Shown: in pieces, positions 32,905-42,548 of the stretch
Layout of the letters: each line of letters starts with the position of its first letter
How positions within the stretch are numbered: the stretch's first letter is position 1
The notes under the pieces: generated by a model
The model's database searches: none
The model's input: only the letters and a program-made list of their open reading frames with translations
What the model was told of the DNA's origin: nothing
Assembly: GCA_016710265.1 (NCBI GenBank)
Contig: JADJJL010000001.1
Coordinates: 558,001 to 622,000, forward strand
Direction of reading: 5' to 3'
DNA length: 64,000 bases
Source: Saprospiraceae bacterium
Lineage (GTDB): Bacteria; Bacteroidota; Bacteroidia; Chitinophagales; Saprospiraceae
Program-made: the position numbers and the translations under genes

Positions 32905-33577
32905 TATAGTTAGAATTAAAGCAGTGAATAATTATTTGGCTGACCTAAAAGATAAAGTTGTCTTTGTGGGCGGAGCAACAATTTCTTTGTACGCCGACAG
33001 ACAAACCTTAGAAATTAGGCCTACAGATGATATCGATGTAATAATTGAAATTATAAACTACAGTGAACGTACAAAGCTTGAGGAAAAATTAAGAGACTTA
33101 GGTTTTCAGCATGACATTAAATCAGGTATCATTTGCAGATTTAAAATTCAGGGAATTATTGTTGATATCATGCCAACCGAAGAAGCATCAATGGGTTTCA
33201 AAAATATTTGGTATCCAGAAGGCTTTAAAAATGCTATTGAATACAAAATTGACGATAATAATAAAGTGAAAATATTAAGTACTCCGTACTATATAGCAAC
33301 TAAACTTGAAGCGTTTAAAGGTCGAGGTGGAGGAGACGGAAGAACAAGTCATGATTTTGAAGATATTGTATATGTTTTAGAAAACAGACAAACAATATGG
33401 GAAGAACTTCATAATACCTCAGGGAAAATTAGAAATTATTTAATAAATGAGTTTCAACAATTAAATAATAATTCTAACATTTTTGAGTGGATAGACTGTC
33501 ATGTTGAATCTGGATCTCCTCCTGCAAGTTATTTCATTTTAGATGAAATTGAAAAATTTGTTGGTCAAAAGCATTAA
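32888..33577 (+). CDS. Nucleotidyltransferase-like protein, possible AbiEii/DUF6036-type toxin
   Basis: 229 residues. The N-terminal minimal nucleotidyltransferase fold shows VFVGGATISLYA (G-G helix start), RPTDDIDVIIE (catalytic D-x-D) and VDIMP (third acidic residue), so the active site looks complete. The middle part (YYIATKLEAFKGRGGGDGRTSHDFEDIVYVL) is typical of stand-alone nucleotidyltransferase toxins of the DUF6036/AbiEii group. Coupled by overlap to the HTH gene. The toxin role is inference from this pairing. Confidence 0.7.
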   Translation: MNHHNNIVRIKAVNNYLADLKDKVVFVGGATISLYADRQTLEIRPTDDIDVIIEIINYSERTKLEEKLRDLGFQHDIKSGIICRFKIQGIIVDIMPTEEASMGFKNIWYPEGFKNAIEYKIDDNNKVKILSTPYYIATKLEAFKGRGGGDGRTSHDFEDIVYVLENRQTIWEELHNTSGKIRNYLINEFQQLNNNSNIFEWIDCHVESGSPPASYFILDEIEKFVGQKH

Positions 33578-33724
33578 CTGAGATTCCGAAACAACATATA
33601 AAAACCAGAAAGAATAACTTTTTACCTGTTGAAGTTGAACATATAAGTTAGACAAGTAAAAAAAGGAGCAAGGTCGCAATATCTTCTAATTGAAATCAAA
33701 AAACACCTCATCAAATTACAATTT

Positions 33725-34360
33725 ATGAAAAATCTGATTCTCATTTTGTTTTTACTTTTTGAAATAAATGTCGTTGCCCAAAAGAAGATAATTTATATAA
33801 ATGATATTCTTGAAGTAATTACCCGACAACAATTTAAAGCCAGATTAACAAATTATGATTACTGCATTAGTTTTGATCTAGATACGCTTATTGTTAATGT
33901 TCGGGTTACAAGAATCCGAGAAGGTAAAATTTCGGAAAAGTACCTACAGGAAATTAAAAATAACATTACACTAACTACTGGAAGTCCTATTTCGGATGAA
34001 GTTAAACTAGTATTGAACTTCTACCCAGGAATTGATAAATGCAATACGGCTTCCGAAACTAATGACTTACAATTAATTGAACGTTATTTGAAGTATTCCG
34101 AAGAAATAAAGAAGATTCAAAATGTGAAACAATTCTTTGTTTACAAAAGCATAGAAGGAACAGAATCCTACGGTCCTCATATAAAATGGATTCCTGATGT
34201 AAATCAAACCATAGAAAAATTATTCTTTAAAATACCTTTTCCCTGTGAAAGCTATGTTATCATAGATAAGGACGGAAATTATTATTGTTATAAAGGTGAA
34301 TATAATATCGATGAGATAATACCTAAATTAATAATGGAAACAAATAGTATCCACCGCTAA
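33725..34360 (+). CDS. Exported protein of unknown function
   Basis: 211 residues with a signal peptide (LILILFLLFEINVVAQ). The mature region has mixed strands and helices with three cysteines (YDYC, GIDKC, FPCESY) and ends DGNYYCYKGEYNIDEIIPKLI. No domain recognised. The 147-nt gap before it holds no gene. Confidence 0.5.
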   Translation: MKNLILILFLLFEINVVAQKKIIYINDILEVITRQQFKARLTNYDYCISFDLDTLIVNVRVTRIREGKISEKYLQEIKNNITLTTGSPISDEVKLVLNFYPGIDKCNTASETNDLQLIERYLKYSEEIKKIQNVKQFFVYKSIEGTESYGPHIKWIPDVNQTIEKLFFKIPFPCESYVIIDKDGNYYCYKGEYNIDEIIPKLIMETNSIHR

Positions 34361-34425
34361 AAGAAATATCTAGCCACAGTTAAATAAAAGTCAAATTTCA
34401 AAAGGACAAAATATAATAAATTAAC

Positions 34426-34795
34426 ATGGGACTCGACCTTAATCACATAGAACTCTCACCCAAGACAAAGGATACAATTGAATATTTTACCTTGGACGAG
34501 TTTAAGAATAATCCTGACTTCATTAAAAGACATAAGCATCTTCTATCACAGAATGACTACGGAGACAAAGTGCTATATTATTGCAACAGGGGCATCATCG
34601 AAAACGGGTTACAGTTAATTTTATTGATTCATTTGAAAACAATAAGCTTTATTTTCGTTTAGACGACGTAAAAAAAGTTAAATGCTTTTTTCGCGCTAAT
34701 CCTGGTGAAATCCAAGTGGACTTAGAAAATACTTTCCAAAAAACTTTCTAGACAATTTTATTGAAGGTGAAAGTGTGTTTTTCATCAGTTATTAA
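34426..34795 (+). pseudogene. Frameshifted remnant of a small cytosolic protein
   Basis: The first frame (MGLDLNHIELSPKTKDTIEYF) runs to 34662 but changes register near 34615. Continuing in a second frame gives VNFIDSFENNKLYFRLDDVKKVKCFF ... ENTFQKTF, then a third frame gives FLDNFIEGESVFFISY with a stop at 34793-34795. The pieces join into one sensible protein of about 120 residues, a small MGLD-type family of unknown function I recall from Bacteroidota. At least two indels have broken it. Confidence 0.65.
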
Positions 34796-34820
34796 CTTAA
34801 TGGCTGACAAAGAAGTGTGC

Positions 34821-34828
34821 TACCTTTG
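34821..34828 (+). promoter_or_regulatory. Promoter -7 element TACCTTTG
   Basis: An exact match, 108 nt before the DHFR-like gene; identical to the -7 boxes at 1262, 16926 and 22618 but without their upstream operator. Confidence 0.45.
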
Positions 34829-34936
34829 TGGACCAAAACTTCAATTTATACTTATGCTCAAAATTAGAAATGTAAGTAAACCATTGAAAGTCACATTGTA
34901 AAAAGAAATTAAAACCATAAACAAAAATAGAAAAGT

Positions 34937-35509
34937 ATGAGAAAAATAATTTCATTTATGCACATATCCTTAGACGGATTTGTAGCAGGACCAAATGGAG
35001 AAATGGATTGGATTAAATTTGATGAAGAACTTTTTGATCATGTCGGTAAGCGCATTGGTGAAGGCGACACTGCATTATATGGACGAGTCACCTATCAGAT
35101 GATGGAAAATTACTGGCCTACCGCAGGAGACAATCCGGATGCGACCAAGCATGACATTGAACATTCAAAATGGTATAGTACAGTTCACAAAGTTGTACTT
35201 TCAAAAACAATGAAAGGCGTGGTTTTGACAAACACAAAAATTATTAGCGACGAAGTTTCGGACAAAATAAATGAAATAAAACAACAGGCTGGAAATGACA
35301 TCTTGTTGTTTGGTAGTCCAACAGCCACACATTCATTGATTCAATTGAACTTGATAGACGGCTACTGGCTATTTGTCAATCCAATTATTCTTGGAAAAGG
35401 AATTCCATTGTTTGTAGACATCAAAGACAAAATTAAACTAAACTTATTGACTACCCAACAATTTGCTTGCGGAGTAACTGAATTGAATTACACAGTGGAC
35501 AAACAATAA
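34937..35509 (+). CDS. Dihydrofolate reductase family protein (RibD C-terminal-like)
   Basis: 190 residues. MRKIISFMHISLDGFVAGPNGEMDW, GDTALYGRVTYQMM, VVLSKTM, NDILLFGSPTATHSLIQLNLIDGYWLFVNPIILGKG follow the RibD_C/DHFR-like fold with an NADPH-binding GS loop. These small YwjB/YyaP-type proteins are common accessory genes with unproven substrates; not a housekeeping folA. Confidence 0.88.
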   Translation: MRKIISFMHISLDGFVAGPNGEMDWIKFDEELFDHVGKRIGEGDTALYGRVTYQMMENYWPTAGDNPDATKHDIEHSKWYSTVHKVVLSKTMKGVVLTNTKIISDEVSDKINEIKQQAGNDILLFGSPTATHSLIQLNLIDGYWLFVNPIILGKGIPLFVDIKDKIKLNLLTTQQFACGVTELNYTVDKQ

Positions 35510-35638
35510 TTATGAAATAATTACAAGGTGTTTGGGAGTGAGATAGCATGAGATTATTGAAATATGAGTAATTATTTGTATTCAAATAATGTCAGATTAT
35601 TGGATAATGTTTTTGAAAATAAAAGACAATAGTTTCAT

Positions 35639-36073
35639 ATGAAAGTACAAGAAAAAATATTAGAGTATATTTCAAGTCAAGCTGAACTAAAACGGAGCGA
35701 CATGCAAGAATTGCACAGCCTCATTTTGAGCGTAATGCCAAATTGTAAATTATGGTTCCTGGATGGTAAAAACAGTGAAAATAAAATAGTTTCTAATCCC
35801 AATATAGGCTATGGCTCTTATACCATAAAATATGCAGATGGTAAATCAAAAGAGTTTTATCAAATTGGCCTAAGTGCAAACACCACCGGAATTTCTGTCT
35901 ACATTATGGGTATCAACGATAAGAGCTTCTTATCCAAAACGTATGGGGAAAAATTAGGCAAAGCAAGCGTAAGCGGATATTGCATTAAGTTTAAATCTTT
36001 AAAAGATATAAATATTGAAATACTTGAAGATGCTATAAGATACGGGTTAGAAGCTCAGACTAACAATGGCTAA
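35639..36073 (+). CDS. DUF1801 family protein
   Basis: 144 residues. SDMQELHSLILSVMPNCKLWFLDGKN, YGSYTIKYADGKSKEFYQIGLSANTTGISVYIMGI and GKASVSGYCIKFKSLKDINIEILEDAIRYGL match the DUF1801/YdhG-like fold. Function unknown. Stand-alone gene. Confidence 0.75.
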   Translation: MKVQEKILEYISSQAELKRSDMQELHSLILSVMPNCKLWFLDGKNSENKIVSNPNIGYGSYTIKYADGKSKEFYQIGLSANTTGISVYIMGINDKSFLSKTYGEKLGKASVSGYCIKFKSLKDINIEILEDAIRYGLEAQTNNG

Positions 36074-36185
36074 TCAGATCCAAGTGAAAAAATTAAATTT
36101 ACTACAATAGAGGCTGTCGTTCATGCTCAACATTCTCGGAGCATATATGTTAAGTCTGTAAAAGTAAATCACAATAGAATTAAAC

Positions 36186-36809
36186 ATGAAATGGACATAC
36201 AATATTAAAAATAAATTACTAGCATCTATTGTGCTGCTTGCGCTGTGTTTGTTGGTTCTACTTAGCCACTATCTTGACAGAATTCATACTCAAAATGTAA
36301 AAAATTCTATAGTTACCTTGTATGAGGATAGGCTGATTGCGGAAGACTATATATTAAAAATGACAATTAATATTTATCAAATTAGAGAAGTATTAAATAC
36401 TAATATAATTGATGATTCAAAATCAGCAACCATTGGTAAACTTGTGGATGAATTTAATACATGGAACAAGGCCTATATGAAAACAAAACTGACTTCCAGC
36501 GAAAAAACAAGAGCGACTGAGTTAATTGGTCATGTCAAAATTTTTGAACAAAAAATAACCAACACCAGCGATGAGCTTTCTAAAGATACAGAAAACGCAC
36601 TTATTTCTTTGAACAAGCTTTCCAATGTCCAATTGGAAGAATCAAAATTAATAATGCAGAACGCTGAATCAGAGTATGCCAATATTAAAGCATCTTCTCA
36701 ATTTGCATTTGCGATTATCATCATCATTTTATTTGTATTACAAGCAATCGTTTTTTCTGCTAAAACCATACTACCAATAAATAAACCACAAAATCCCAAT
36801 TTCAATTAA
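36186..36809 (+). CDS. Four-helix-bundle MCP-type sensor domain protein, no signalling output
   Basis: 207 residues: an N-terminal membrane helix (about 10-29), a helical periplasmic bundle rich in Lys/Glu with MTINIYQIREVLNTNI typical of 4HB_MCP sensor domains, and a second membrane helix (about 172-193). It ends shortly after, without a HAMP or methyl-accepting domain, so it is a sensor-only protein or partner. Confidence 0.65.
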   Translation: MKWTYNIKNKLLASIVLLALCLLVLLSHYLDRIHTQNVKNSIVTLYEDRLIAEDYILKMTINIYQIREVLNTNIIDDSKSATIGKLVDEFNTWNKAYMKTKLTSSEKTRATELIGHVKIFEQKITNTSDELSKDTENALISLNKLSNVQLEESKLIMQNAESEYANIKASSQFAFAIIIIILFVLQAIVFSAKTILPINKPQNPNFN

Positions 36810-36948
36810 GTAATTTTATCTGCCTGTCCGTAAATTGCTTCTTATGCAATTTGCTTCAGTTCACTAAGTACATAGTGTTAATCTTGTTGAAATAAGTCGA
36901 AGCGAACACCATTCATATGATATTTCAGAAAACAATATACATAAAACA

Positions 36949-37464
36949 ATGACAAAGCAAGAATTAATAGAGTCGTTTTCTAAAAATCATCAAGAATTAA
37001 TTGATTTTGTAAATTCTTTGACAAACGAGAATTTTACTTTTAGTTATTCAGGAAAGTGGACTGCAGGACAACAACTTAATCATGTTTACTTAACTATAAT
37101 ACCATTCACTAAAGTTTTACTTTCTAAAGAATATATTATTCAAAAATTTGGAATTATAGATCGTCCTACCTGGGATTATAATACTGTTATTGAAAATTAT
37201 TCTAAAACAAGTCTTAAAGCACCTCCACAATATTTGCCTGATGAGACATTGTCCGAACAGAAAGAAAAGATAATTGCAGATATGCAAACTACTGTATTAA
37301 GAATTCAGAGTTTGCTAAATCAATACACAGAAGAAGAACTCGACTCATTGGTCCTGCCCCATCCTTTACTAGGTCATCTGACTATAAGAGAAATGTTTTA
37401 CTTAATGAGCTATCACCCACTTCATCATTTAAAGCAAACCAAACAAAATTTAAGTATCTATTAA
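36949..37464 (+). CDS. DinB superfamily protein
   Basis: 171 residues. FSYSGKWTAGQQLNHVYLTIIPF, a central helix pair and the C-terminal REMFYLMSYHPLHHLKQTK provide the three-His pattern of DinB_2 proteins. Only distantly similar to the DinB protein at 25362. Function unknown. Confidence 0.8.
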   Translation: MTKQELIESFSKNHQELIDFVNSLTNENFTFSYSGKWTAGQQLNHVYLTIIPFTKVLLSKEYIIQKFGIIDRPTWDYNTVIENYSKTSLKAPPQYLPDETLSEQKEKIIADMQTTVLRIQSLLNQYTEEELDSLVLPHPLLGHLTIREMFYLMSYHPLHHLKQTKQNLSIY

Positions 37465-37503
37465 GACAGCTAGGTTCAAAATTAAATGTATATTGCAGTC
37501 TAT

Positions 37504-38055
37504 ATGAAAAAAACACCATTACAACGATTGAAAATTGTTCTCCTAACTATTTTCTTACCCATTTTACTTTTATCTTGTATGACCAATAAAAATAAACAAC
37601 AACAAATTTTACAAACGGTCCCAAATGTAGATTTAAAAAAATATATGGGTAAGTGGTATGAAATAGCTTCATTTCCACAAAGTTTTCAAAAAGGCTGTTT
37701 TAGTACCACTGCAGAATACAGCTTACATGAAAAAGGATTTGTTATTGTGGAGAATCGTTGCAATAAGAACAGTATTGATGGAAAACAATCCTACATTAAA
37801 GGCAAGGCTTTTACACAAGAAGGTTCAGGCAATTCAAAATTGAAGGTTCAGTTTTTTTGGCCTTTTAAAGGAGATTACTGGATTATTGATCTTGCGGATG
37901 ATTATAGTTACTCGGTGGTAAGCAACCCAAATAGGAAGTATTTATGGATTCTCTCCAGAACAGCTACCATGAACAATGACACCTATCAGGAAATTGTAAA
38001 AAGACTTGAATCCAAAGGATTTGACTTATCCAAACTGACCAAAACTCAACATTAA
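37504..38055 (+). CDS. blc: Outer-membrane lipoprotein lipocalin (Blc-like)
   Basis: 183 residues from the ATG at 37504, preferred over an in-frame ATG at 37486 because it begins MKKTPLQRLK just before the signal. Lipobox LLLSC. The lipocalin signature YMGKWYEIASFPQSFQKGC is followed by TAEYSL, KGKAF, VQFFWPFKGDYWIIDL and YLWILSRTATM, as in bacterial lipocalins that bind lysophospholipids. Length is normal. Confidence 0.9.
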   Translation: MKKTPLQRLKIVLLTIFLPILLLSCMTNKNKQQQILQTVPNVDLKKYMGKWYEIASFPQSFQKGCFSTTAEYSLHEKGFVIVENRCNKNSIDGKQSYIKGKAFTQEGSGNSKLKVQFFWPFKGDYWIIDLADDYSYSVVSNPNRKYLWILSRTATMNNDTYQEIVKRLESKGFDLSKLTKTQH

Positions 38056-38206
38056 TGAATTGGTAGGTTATTTTATAAATTTTTTTGATCTCTGCATACA
38101 CCTGAATGAGTTCAAAATCAATAGATTTTAAATAAATTGGAGAATTATTTATAATAAATAAATCCTAAATGGAATTGATATCGTAAGTATTGGTTAAACA
38201 ACCATT

Positions 38207-39694
38207 ATGAAAAAATTTCATTTTTTATTGATTACAGCTCTTATAGCCATTACATCATGCACGAAAGAGGATCCATCGGAGGCCTTGACTCCCGGACCGG
38301 ACCAAATCGTTTTTGCCATTAATACATCCAACGAGTTAATCAGATTTAATGCAAAAACTCCCGCAAGCTCTTTAAGTAAAACAGCAATAAGCGGATTGGT
38401 CGTGGGAGAAAAATTAATGAGCATTGACTTTAGACCTTCCACTGGGGAATTGTATGCTCTGAGTGACTCTAGTAAATTGTACATCATTAATCAAAACGAT
38501 GGAAAAGCCAGGATCGTGGGTGCAAGCTCCTTTACCCCTAAGATCAATGGTAATATAGCTTCCATTGATTTTAACCCAACGGTCGATAGATTACGTCTAG
38601 TCACTTCAACAGGACAAAATTTGCGATTAAATCCAGAAACAGCGACTGTTGCAGCTACGGATGGCGCAATCAATGGTGGAACATCTCCAATCATTGCAGG
38701 GATTGCGTATACCAATAGCAAGGCAGGTGCAACATCTACTATTTTATATGATATTGATCAGACCTCTGGTAAATTGTACACCCAAAATCCACCCAACAAT
38801 GGGACTTTGGTAGAAGTAGGAAATCTGGGTATCACGTTTACAGGTCAAGCCACATTTGATATTACGCCTGGCAATATTGCATTGATGGCAGCAGGACTAA
38901 ATTTTTATATTTTAGATTTAACCACTGGAAAGGCTTCTAAAATAGGGTCTGTCGCAGAGTCTTTATTGGATATTGCCATCCCAACCGATCCAATTGCTTA
39001 TGCAACGGATGCAAGCAATAATCTTTTAATGTTTAACCCTTCCGCGGTCAGTGCAGGTGTTACAACAAAAGCCATCACTGGTTTGCAAGTTGGTGAAAAT
39101 GTACTTGGTATAGATTTTAGACCTCTAAATGGTCAGTTGTTTGCTCTTGGAAGTAGCAGTAGATTGTACACCATTAATCTCTCATCCGGAGCTGCCACCC
39201 AGGTAGGTACGGGTATTTTTAGCACCCTTTTATTAGGCACTGATTTTGGATTTGATTTTAACCCAACAGTTGACAGAATTCGGGTAGTGAGCAATCTTGG
39301 ACAAAACTTAAGATTAAACCCTGTCGATGGGACAGTGGCCGCCACTGATGGCAATTTAAATCCTGGTTTACCTATTATAACTGCTGCGGCCTATACCAAT
39401 AATTTCGCCGGAACCACAGCGACATCCCTTTTTGTGGTGGACCATAATACGGATAAATTATACATTCAAAATCCACCAAACAATGGAACCTTGGTGGAAA
39501 TAGGAAATTTAGGTATAGATCTTAACAGTGATAATGGATTTGATATTGGAAGCAGATCTAACAATTCATATTTGATAGCTGCAGTTGGCGGAACAACCAA
39601 TTTGTATACCATCAATACTTCGAGTGGCTTGGCTTCCACCCCGGTCATTTTTCCAACACCGGTCAAAGGTTTTAGCTTAGGAACAGGTTTTTAA
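38207..39694 (+). CDS. Lipoprotein with two DUF4394 domains
   Basis: 495 residues. Lipoprotein signal (ALIAITSC, Cys19) and then two tandem copies of a beta-propeller-like DUF4394 domain: IVFAINTSNELIRFN ... IDFRPSTGELYALSDSSKLY ... FNPTVDRLRLVTSTGQNLRLNP in the first (about 30-260) and IAYATDASNNLLMFNP ... FNPTVDRIRVVSNLGQNLRLNP in the second (about 265-490). The halves align closely, an internal duplication. Function unknown. Followed by a strong terminator. Confidence 0.85.
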   Translation: MKKFHFLLITALIAITSCTKEDPSEALTPGPDQIVFAINTSNELIRFNAKTPASSLSKTAISGLVVGEKLMSIDFRPSTGELYALSDSSKLYIINQNDGKARIVGASSFTPKINGNIASIDFNPTVDRLRLVTSTGQNLRLNPETATVAATDGAINGGTSPIIAGIAYTNSKAGATSTILYDIDQTSGKLYTQNPPNNGTLVEVGNLGITFTGQATFDITPGNIALMAAGLNFYILDLTTGKASKIGSVAESLLDIAIPTDPIAYATDASNNLLMFNPSAVSAGVTTKAITGLQVGENVLGIDFRPLNGQLFALGSSSRLYTINLSSGAATQVGTGIFSTLLLGTDFGFDFNPTVDRIRVVSNLGQNLRLNPVDGTVAATDGNLNPGLPIITAAAYTNNFAGTTATSLFVVDHNTDKLYIQNPPNNGTLVEIGNLGIDLNSDNGFDIGSRSNNSYLIAAVGGTTNLYTINTSSGLASTPVIFPTPVKGFSLGTGF

Positions 39695-39725
39695 ATGTAT
39701 TCTTTGTAAGTAATTAAAACAATAT

Positions 39726-39757
39726 ATACTGCCCTACATTCTGGGGCAGTATTTTTT
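39726..39757 (+). terminator. Intrinsic terminator
   Basis: A perfect 9-bp stem, ATACTGCCC / GGGCAGTAT, with a 9-nt loop and a run of six T, ends the DUF4394 gene transcript. Confidence 0.88.
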
Positions 39758-40112
39758 AAATGTATCAACTATAATGATCATTTTTTCTACTTAAGTTTCT
39801 AATTTACGATCACCTTAAATCCAGGAACATTTTTGGTTTATGATCATAAAAATTTAGATTAGAATATATTGATAATACGAATCTCTTTAAAATATGGCTT
39901 AAGCTTGAAAGTCAATGGTTTCAAAATCAATTTCAATTATTCTGCACTACTGAAAATCAACTGATGATCTCAATTATTTGGTCATTAATTTTAATATTAT
40001 TCAAATACATACTTTAATCCAATATTAAAAATGTGACTGTCGATCATTGCTCAAAAATGAGACAAATGGATCATTGTATGTTTTGTTGGCACTTATTCCA
40101 TATTTTTGCAGA
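39758..40112. other. Intergenic region upstream of the VIT-family gene
   Basis: A/T-rich, no gene seen. TATTTTTG at 40101-40108, directly before the ATG at 40113, fits a -7 element and would give a very short or absent leader. Confidence 0.45.
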
Positions 40113-40829
40113 ATGAACAAAAAAGAAATGATCACAATCGACAATTATTTAGACAGCCATTATATCCATAGAAGCAATTGGTTAAGAGCCGCTGTACTTG
40201 GAGCCAATGATGGAATTATCTCAATTTCTAGTCTTGCAATTGGAGTTGCGGCCGCTAGTTCAACAAGAGAACCAATAGTTTTAGCCACCGTAGCGGGACT
40301 TGTGGCTGGTGCCCTCTCTATGGCTGCCGGCGAATATGTTTCTGTAAGTTCACAAACGGATACCGAGATAGCCGACATTGAGAGAGAGAAAAAGGAGCTT
40401 CATGAAATGCCACAAGAAGAGCTACTTATTTTAGCTCAAATATATGAGAAAAGAGGTCTAAAAAAAGAAACTGCTATGCAAGTAGCCGTTGAATTGACAG
40501 AAAAAGATGCATTGGGAACTCACATCAGGGACGAATTGGGCATCAATGAGATTAGTCAAGCAAACCCAATACAAGCAGCTGTAGCATCCGGAGCTGCTTT
40601 CTCCGTTGGAGGTGTTTTGCCCTTATTAACCATTCTTTTTGCACCCATCAAAGGAATGGAATATTGGCTATATTCTTGTACGATTATTTTTCTAATTACA
40701 TTGGGTGCACTTGCTGCGAAAACAGGAGGTTCGAGTGGAATAAAAGCGGTGATGAGAATTACTATATGGGGAACTATTGCAATGGGTTTGTCAGCTTTGG
40801 TGGGCTATATTTTTGGCGTAAATGTTTAA
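40113..40829 (+). CDS. VIT1/CCC1-family transporter
   Basis: 238 residues from the ATG at 40113 (an upstream ATG at 40047 in frame is rejected because it precedes the -7 box). HRSNWLRAAVLGANDGIISISSLAIGVAAAS, AGALSMAAGEYVSVSSQTDTE, a charged cytoplasmic loop (EREKKELHEMPQEEL, EKDALGTHIRDELG) and three C-terminal helices match the iron/manganese VIT family. It probably moves Fe2+ or Mn2+ out of the cytoplasm. Confidence 0.9.
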   Translation: MNKKEMITIDNYLDSHYIHRSNWLRAAVLGANDGIISISSLAIGVAAASSTREPIVLATVAGLVAGALSMAAGEYVSVSSQTDTEIADIEREKKELHEMPQEELLILAQIYEKRGLKKETAMQVAVELTEKDALGTHIRDELGINEISQANPIQAAVASGAAFSVGGVLPLLTILFAPIKGMEYWLYSCTIIFLITLGALAAKTGGSSGIKAVMRITIWGTIAMGLSALVGYIFGVNV

Positions 40830-40866
40830 TCCAATCAATCTCCAAATATTATAAATAAAGTAAACA

Positions 40867-41631
40867 ATGTCCATCACTACAGAATCAGAATTAATCGGAA
40901 TGAAAAAGGTTAGTGAAGCGGTGGCCTTCGTATTGAAAGAAATGAGAAATTATTCCCAGGTGGGTAGGACAACCAAGGAAATAGATCAATTTGGCGGTCA
41001 AATACTAAATGACATAGGTGCAAAATCTGCACCAAAATTAACCTATAATTTTCCAGCTTTTACTTGTATAAGTCTTAACAATGAATTTTGTCATGGCATT
41101 CCTTCAGAAAAAAGAATTCTCAAAGAGGGCGATTTAATTAATATTGATGTATCGGCAGAACTGGATGGCTTTTGGTCAGACAATGGTGGTTCCTTTGTTA
41201 TCGGAGAAGATATACACAAACACCAAAAACTGATAGACGCTTCAAAACAGATTCTACATCATGCTATTTTCAGTATAAAAGGCGGGGTGAGAATTTCGGA
41301 CATTGGGCATCTAATAGAATCAGAAGCTAAAACTCGCGGATACAAAGTCATTAAAAATTTAACAGGTCATGGTATTGGTAGAAGTCTACACGAAGAACCA
41401 AGCGCTATAGCCAATTACAGAGATCGATTTAATCTAGCTAGATTTAGAAAAAATTCTGTAGTGGCCATTGAAACATTTATTTCTACTGCTTCCACCTATG
41501 CGGAGACAATAGAAGATGGCTGGACCATGGTGGGAAACAAGGGAGGTTTTATTGCGCAACACGAACATACCATTGTGGTAACAGAGGCTAAACCGATCAT
41601 ATTGACAGAGATGAATGAAATTTGGAATTAA
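40867..41631 (+). CDS. map: Methionine aminopeptidase, type I
   Basis: 254 residues. The five metal ligands are visible: Asp in INIDVSAE, Asp in FWSDNGG, His in LTGHGIGRSLHEEP, Glu in VVAIETFIS and Glu in AQHEHTIVV. The substrate-side CISLNNEFCHGIP is also typical. Removes N-terminal Met from nascent proteins. Given its setting among accessory genes it is probably a second, non-ribosomal-operon copy (inference). Possibly co-transcribed with the VIT gene 37 nt upstream. Confidence 0.93.
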   Translation: MSITTESELIGMKKVSEAVAFVLKEMRNYSQVGRTTKEIDQFGGQILNDIGAKSAPKLTYNFPAFTCISLNNEFCHGIPSEKRILKEGDLINIDVSAELDGFWSDNGGSFVIGEDIHKHQKLIDASKQILHHAIFSIKGGVRISDIGHLIESEAKTRGYKVIKNLTGHGIGRSLHEEPSAIANYRDRFNLARFRKNSVVAIETFISTASTYAETIEDGWTMVGNKGGFIAQHEHTIVVTEAKPIILTEMNEIWN

Positions 41632-41646
41632 GAATATGTGTAGAAA

Positions 41647-42171
41647 ATGTTAGACATTCAAATAAATAAAATAACGTTAAGTGACATTTATCAACTGCAA
41701 GAAATTAGTAAACAGACTTTTTACGAATCGTTTTCAGCAGTAAATACTGAAGAGAATATGGCCAAATATTTGGAGGAAGAATTTTCCATTAAAAAACTAG
41801 GGGCTGAACTCATTGACATAAATTCAGAATTTTATTTTGCTTCTATGGTCGATAAAATTATTGGATATATAAAATTAAATTTTGGTCCATCCCAAACTGA
41901 ATTAAAAGAAAACCATGCCCTTGAAATTGAACGCATATATGTTCTTAAGGAGTTTTACGGAAAAAATATAGGACAATTACTTTATAACAAAGCCATTCAA
42001 ATAGCCGAGCTGAAAAAACTAGACTATGTTTGGTTGGGTGTTTGGGAAGAAAATCCAAGAGCAATAAATTTCTATAAGAAAAATGGCTTTGAAGAATTTG
42101 ACAAACATTTGTTTAAACTTGGCAATGAAGAACAAACAGACATCATGATGAAATTAAAATTGAATAAATAA
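41647..42171 (+). CDS. GNAT family N-acetyltransferase
   Basis: 174 residues. LSDIYQLQEISKQTFYESFSAVNTEENM, LEIERIYVLKEFYGKNIGQLLYNKAI (acetyl-CoA loop) and LGVWEENPRAINFYKKNGFEEF are a clear GNAT series, close to the Spermidine/YhdJ-like group with the NTEENM helix. Acceptor unknown. It starts 15 nt after map. Confidence 0.9.
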   Translation: MLDIQINKITLSDIYQLQEISKQTFYESFSAVNTEENMAKYLEEEFSIKKLGAELIDINSEFYFASMVDKIIGYIKLNFGPSQTELKENHALEIERIYVLKEFYGKNIGQLLYNKAIQIAELKKLDYVWLGVWEENPRAINFYKKNGFEEFDKHLFKLGNEEQTDIMMKLKLNK

Positions 42172-42221
42172 TTTGCTTTAAAATAATTCTTTCATTACCT
42201 ATTTTATTAAATCAATATTTT

Positions 42222-42548
42222 ATGTGGCAAACAGATTCTTTATGGTTTGAAGTATCAATTGTAAGCATCACCATAGCTTTAGGACATATTCTTCTAGGAC
42301 ATTTTGAAGAACGAACACCTAAGTCCAGAAAACTATTAAAATATATCATGACACTCGTGATTGTGGTAGGACTTTCATACTACCTAGGAAGAACATTTGC
42401 ATTATCATTCTTTGCACTTTGGTTTATTCCTGTTTTTTACATTCATGGAATTCTACTACCAAAAAAGGGAATCAATGGCTGGACCGGCGAACCTAAATCA
42501 AAATACTATGAATTCAGAAAATGGGATAAAAATATTTTTAAAGAATAA
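42222..42548 (+). CDS. Small membrane protein of unknown function
   Basis: 108 residues with three hydrophobic helices (ALGHILLGHF, MTLVIVVGLSYYLG, FFALWFIPVFYIHGILL) and a charged end (GWTGEPKSKYYEFRKWDK). Not recognised. Confidence 0.55.
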   Translation: MWQTDSLWFEVSIVSITIALGHILLGHFEERTPKSRKLLKYIMTLVIVVGLSYYLGRTFALSFFALWFIPVFYIHGILLPKKGINGWTGEPKSKYYEFRKWDKNIFKE

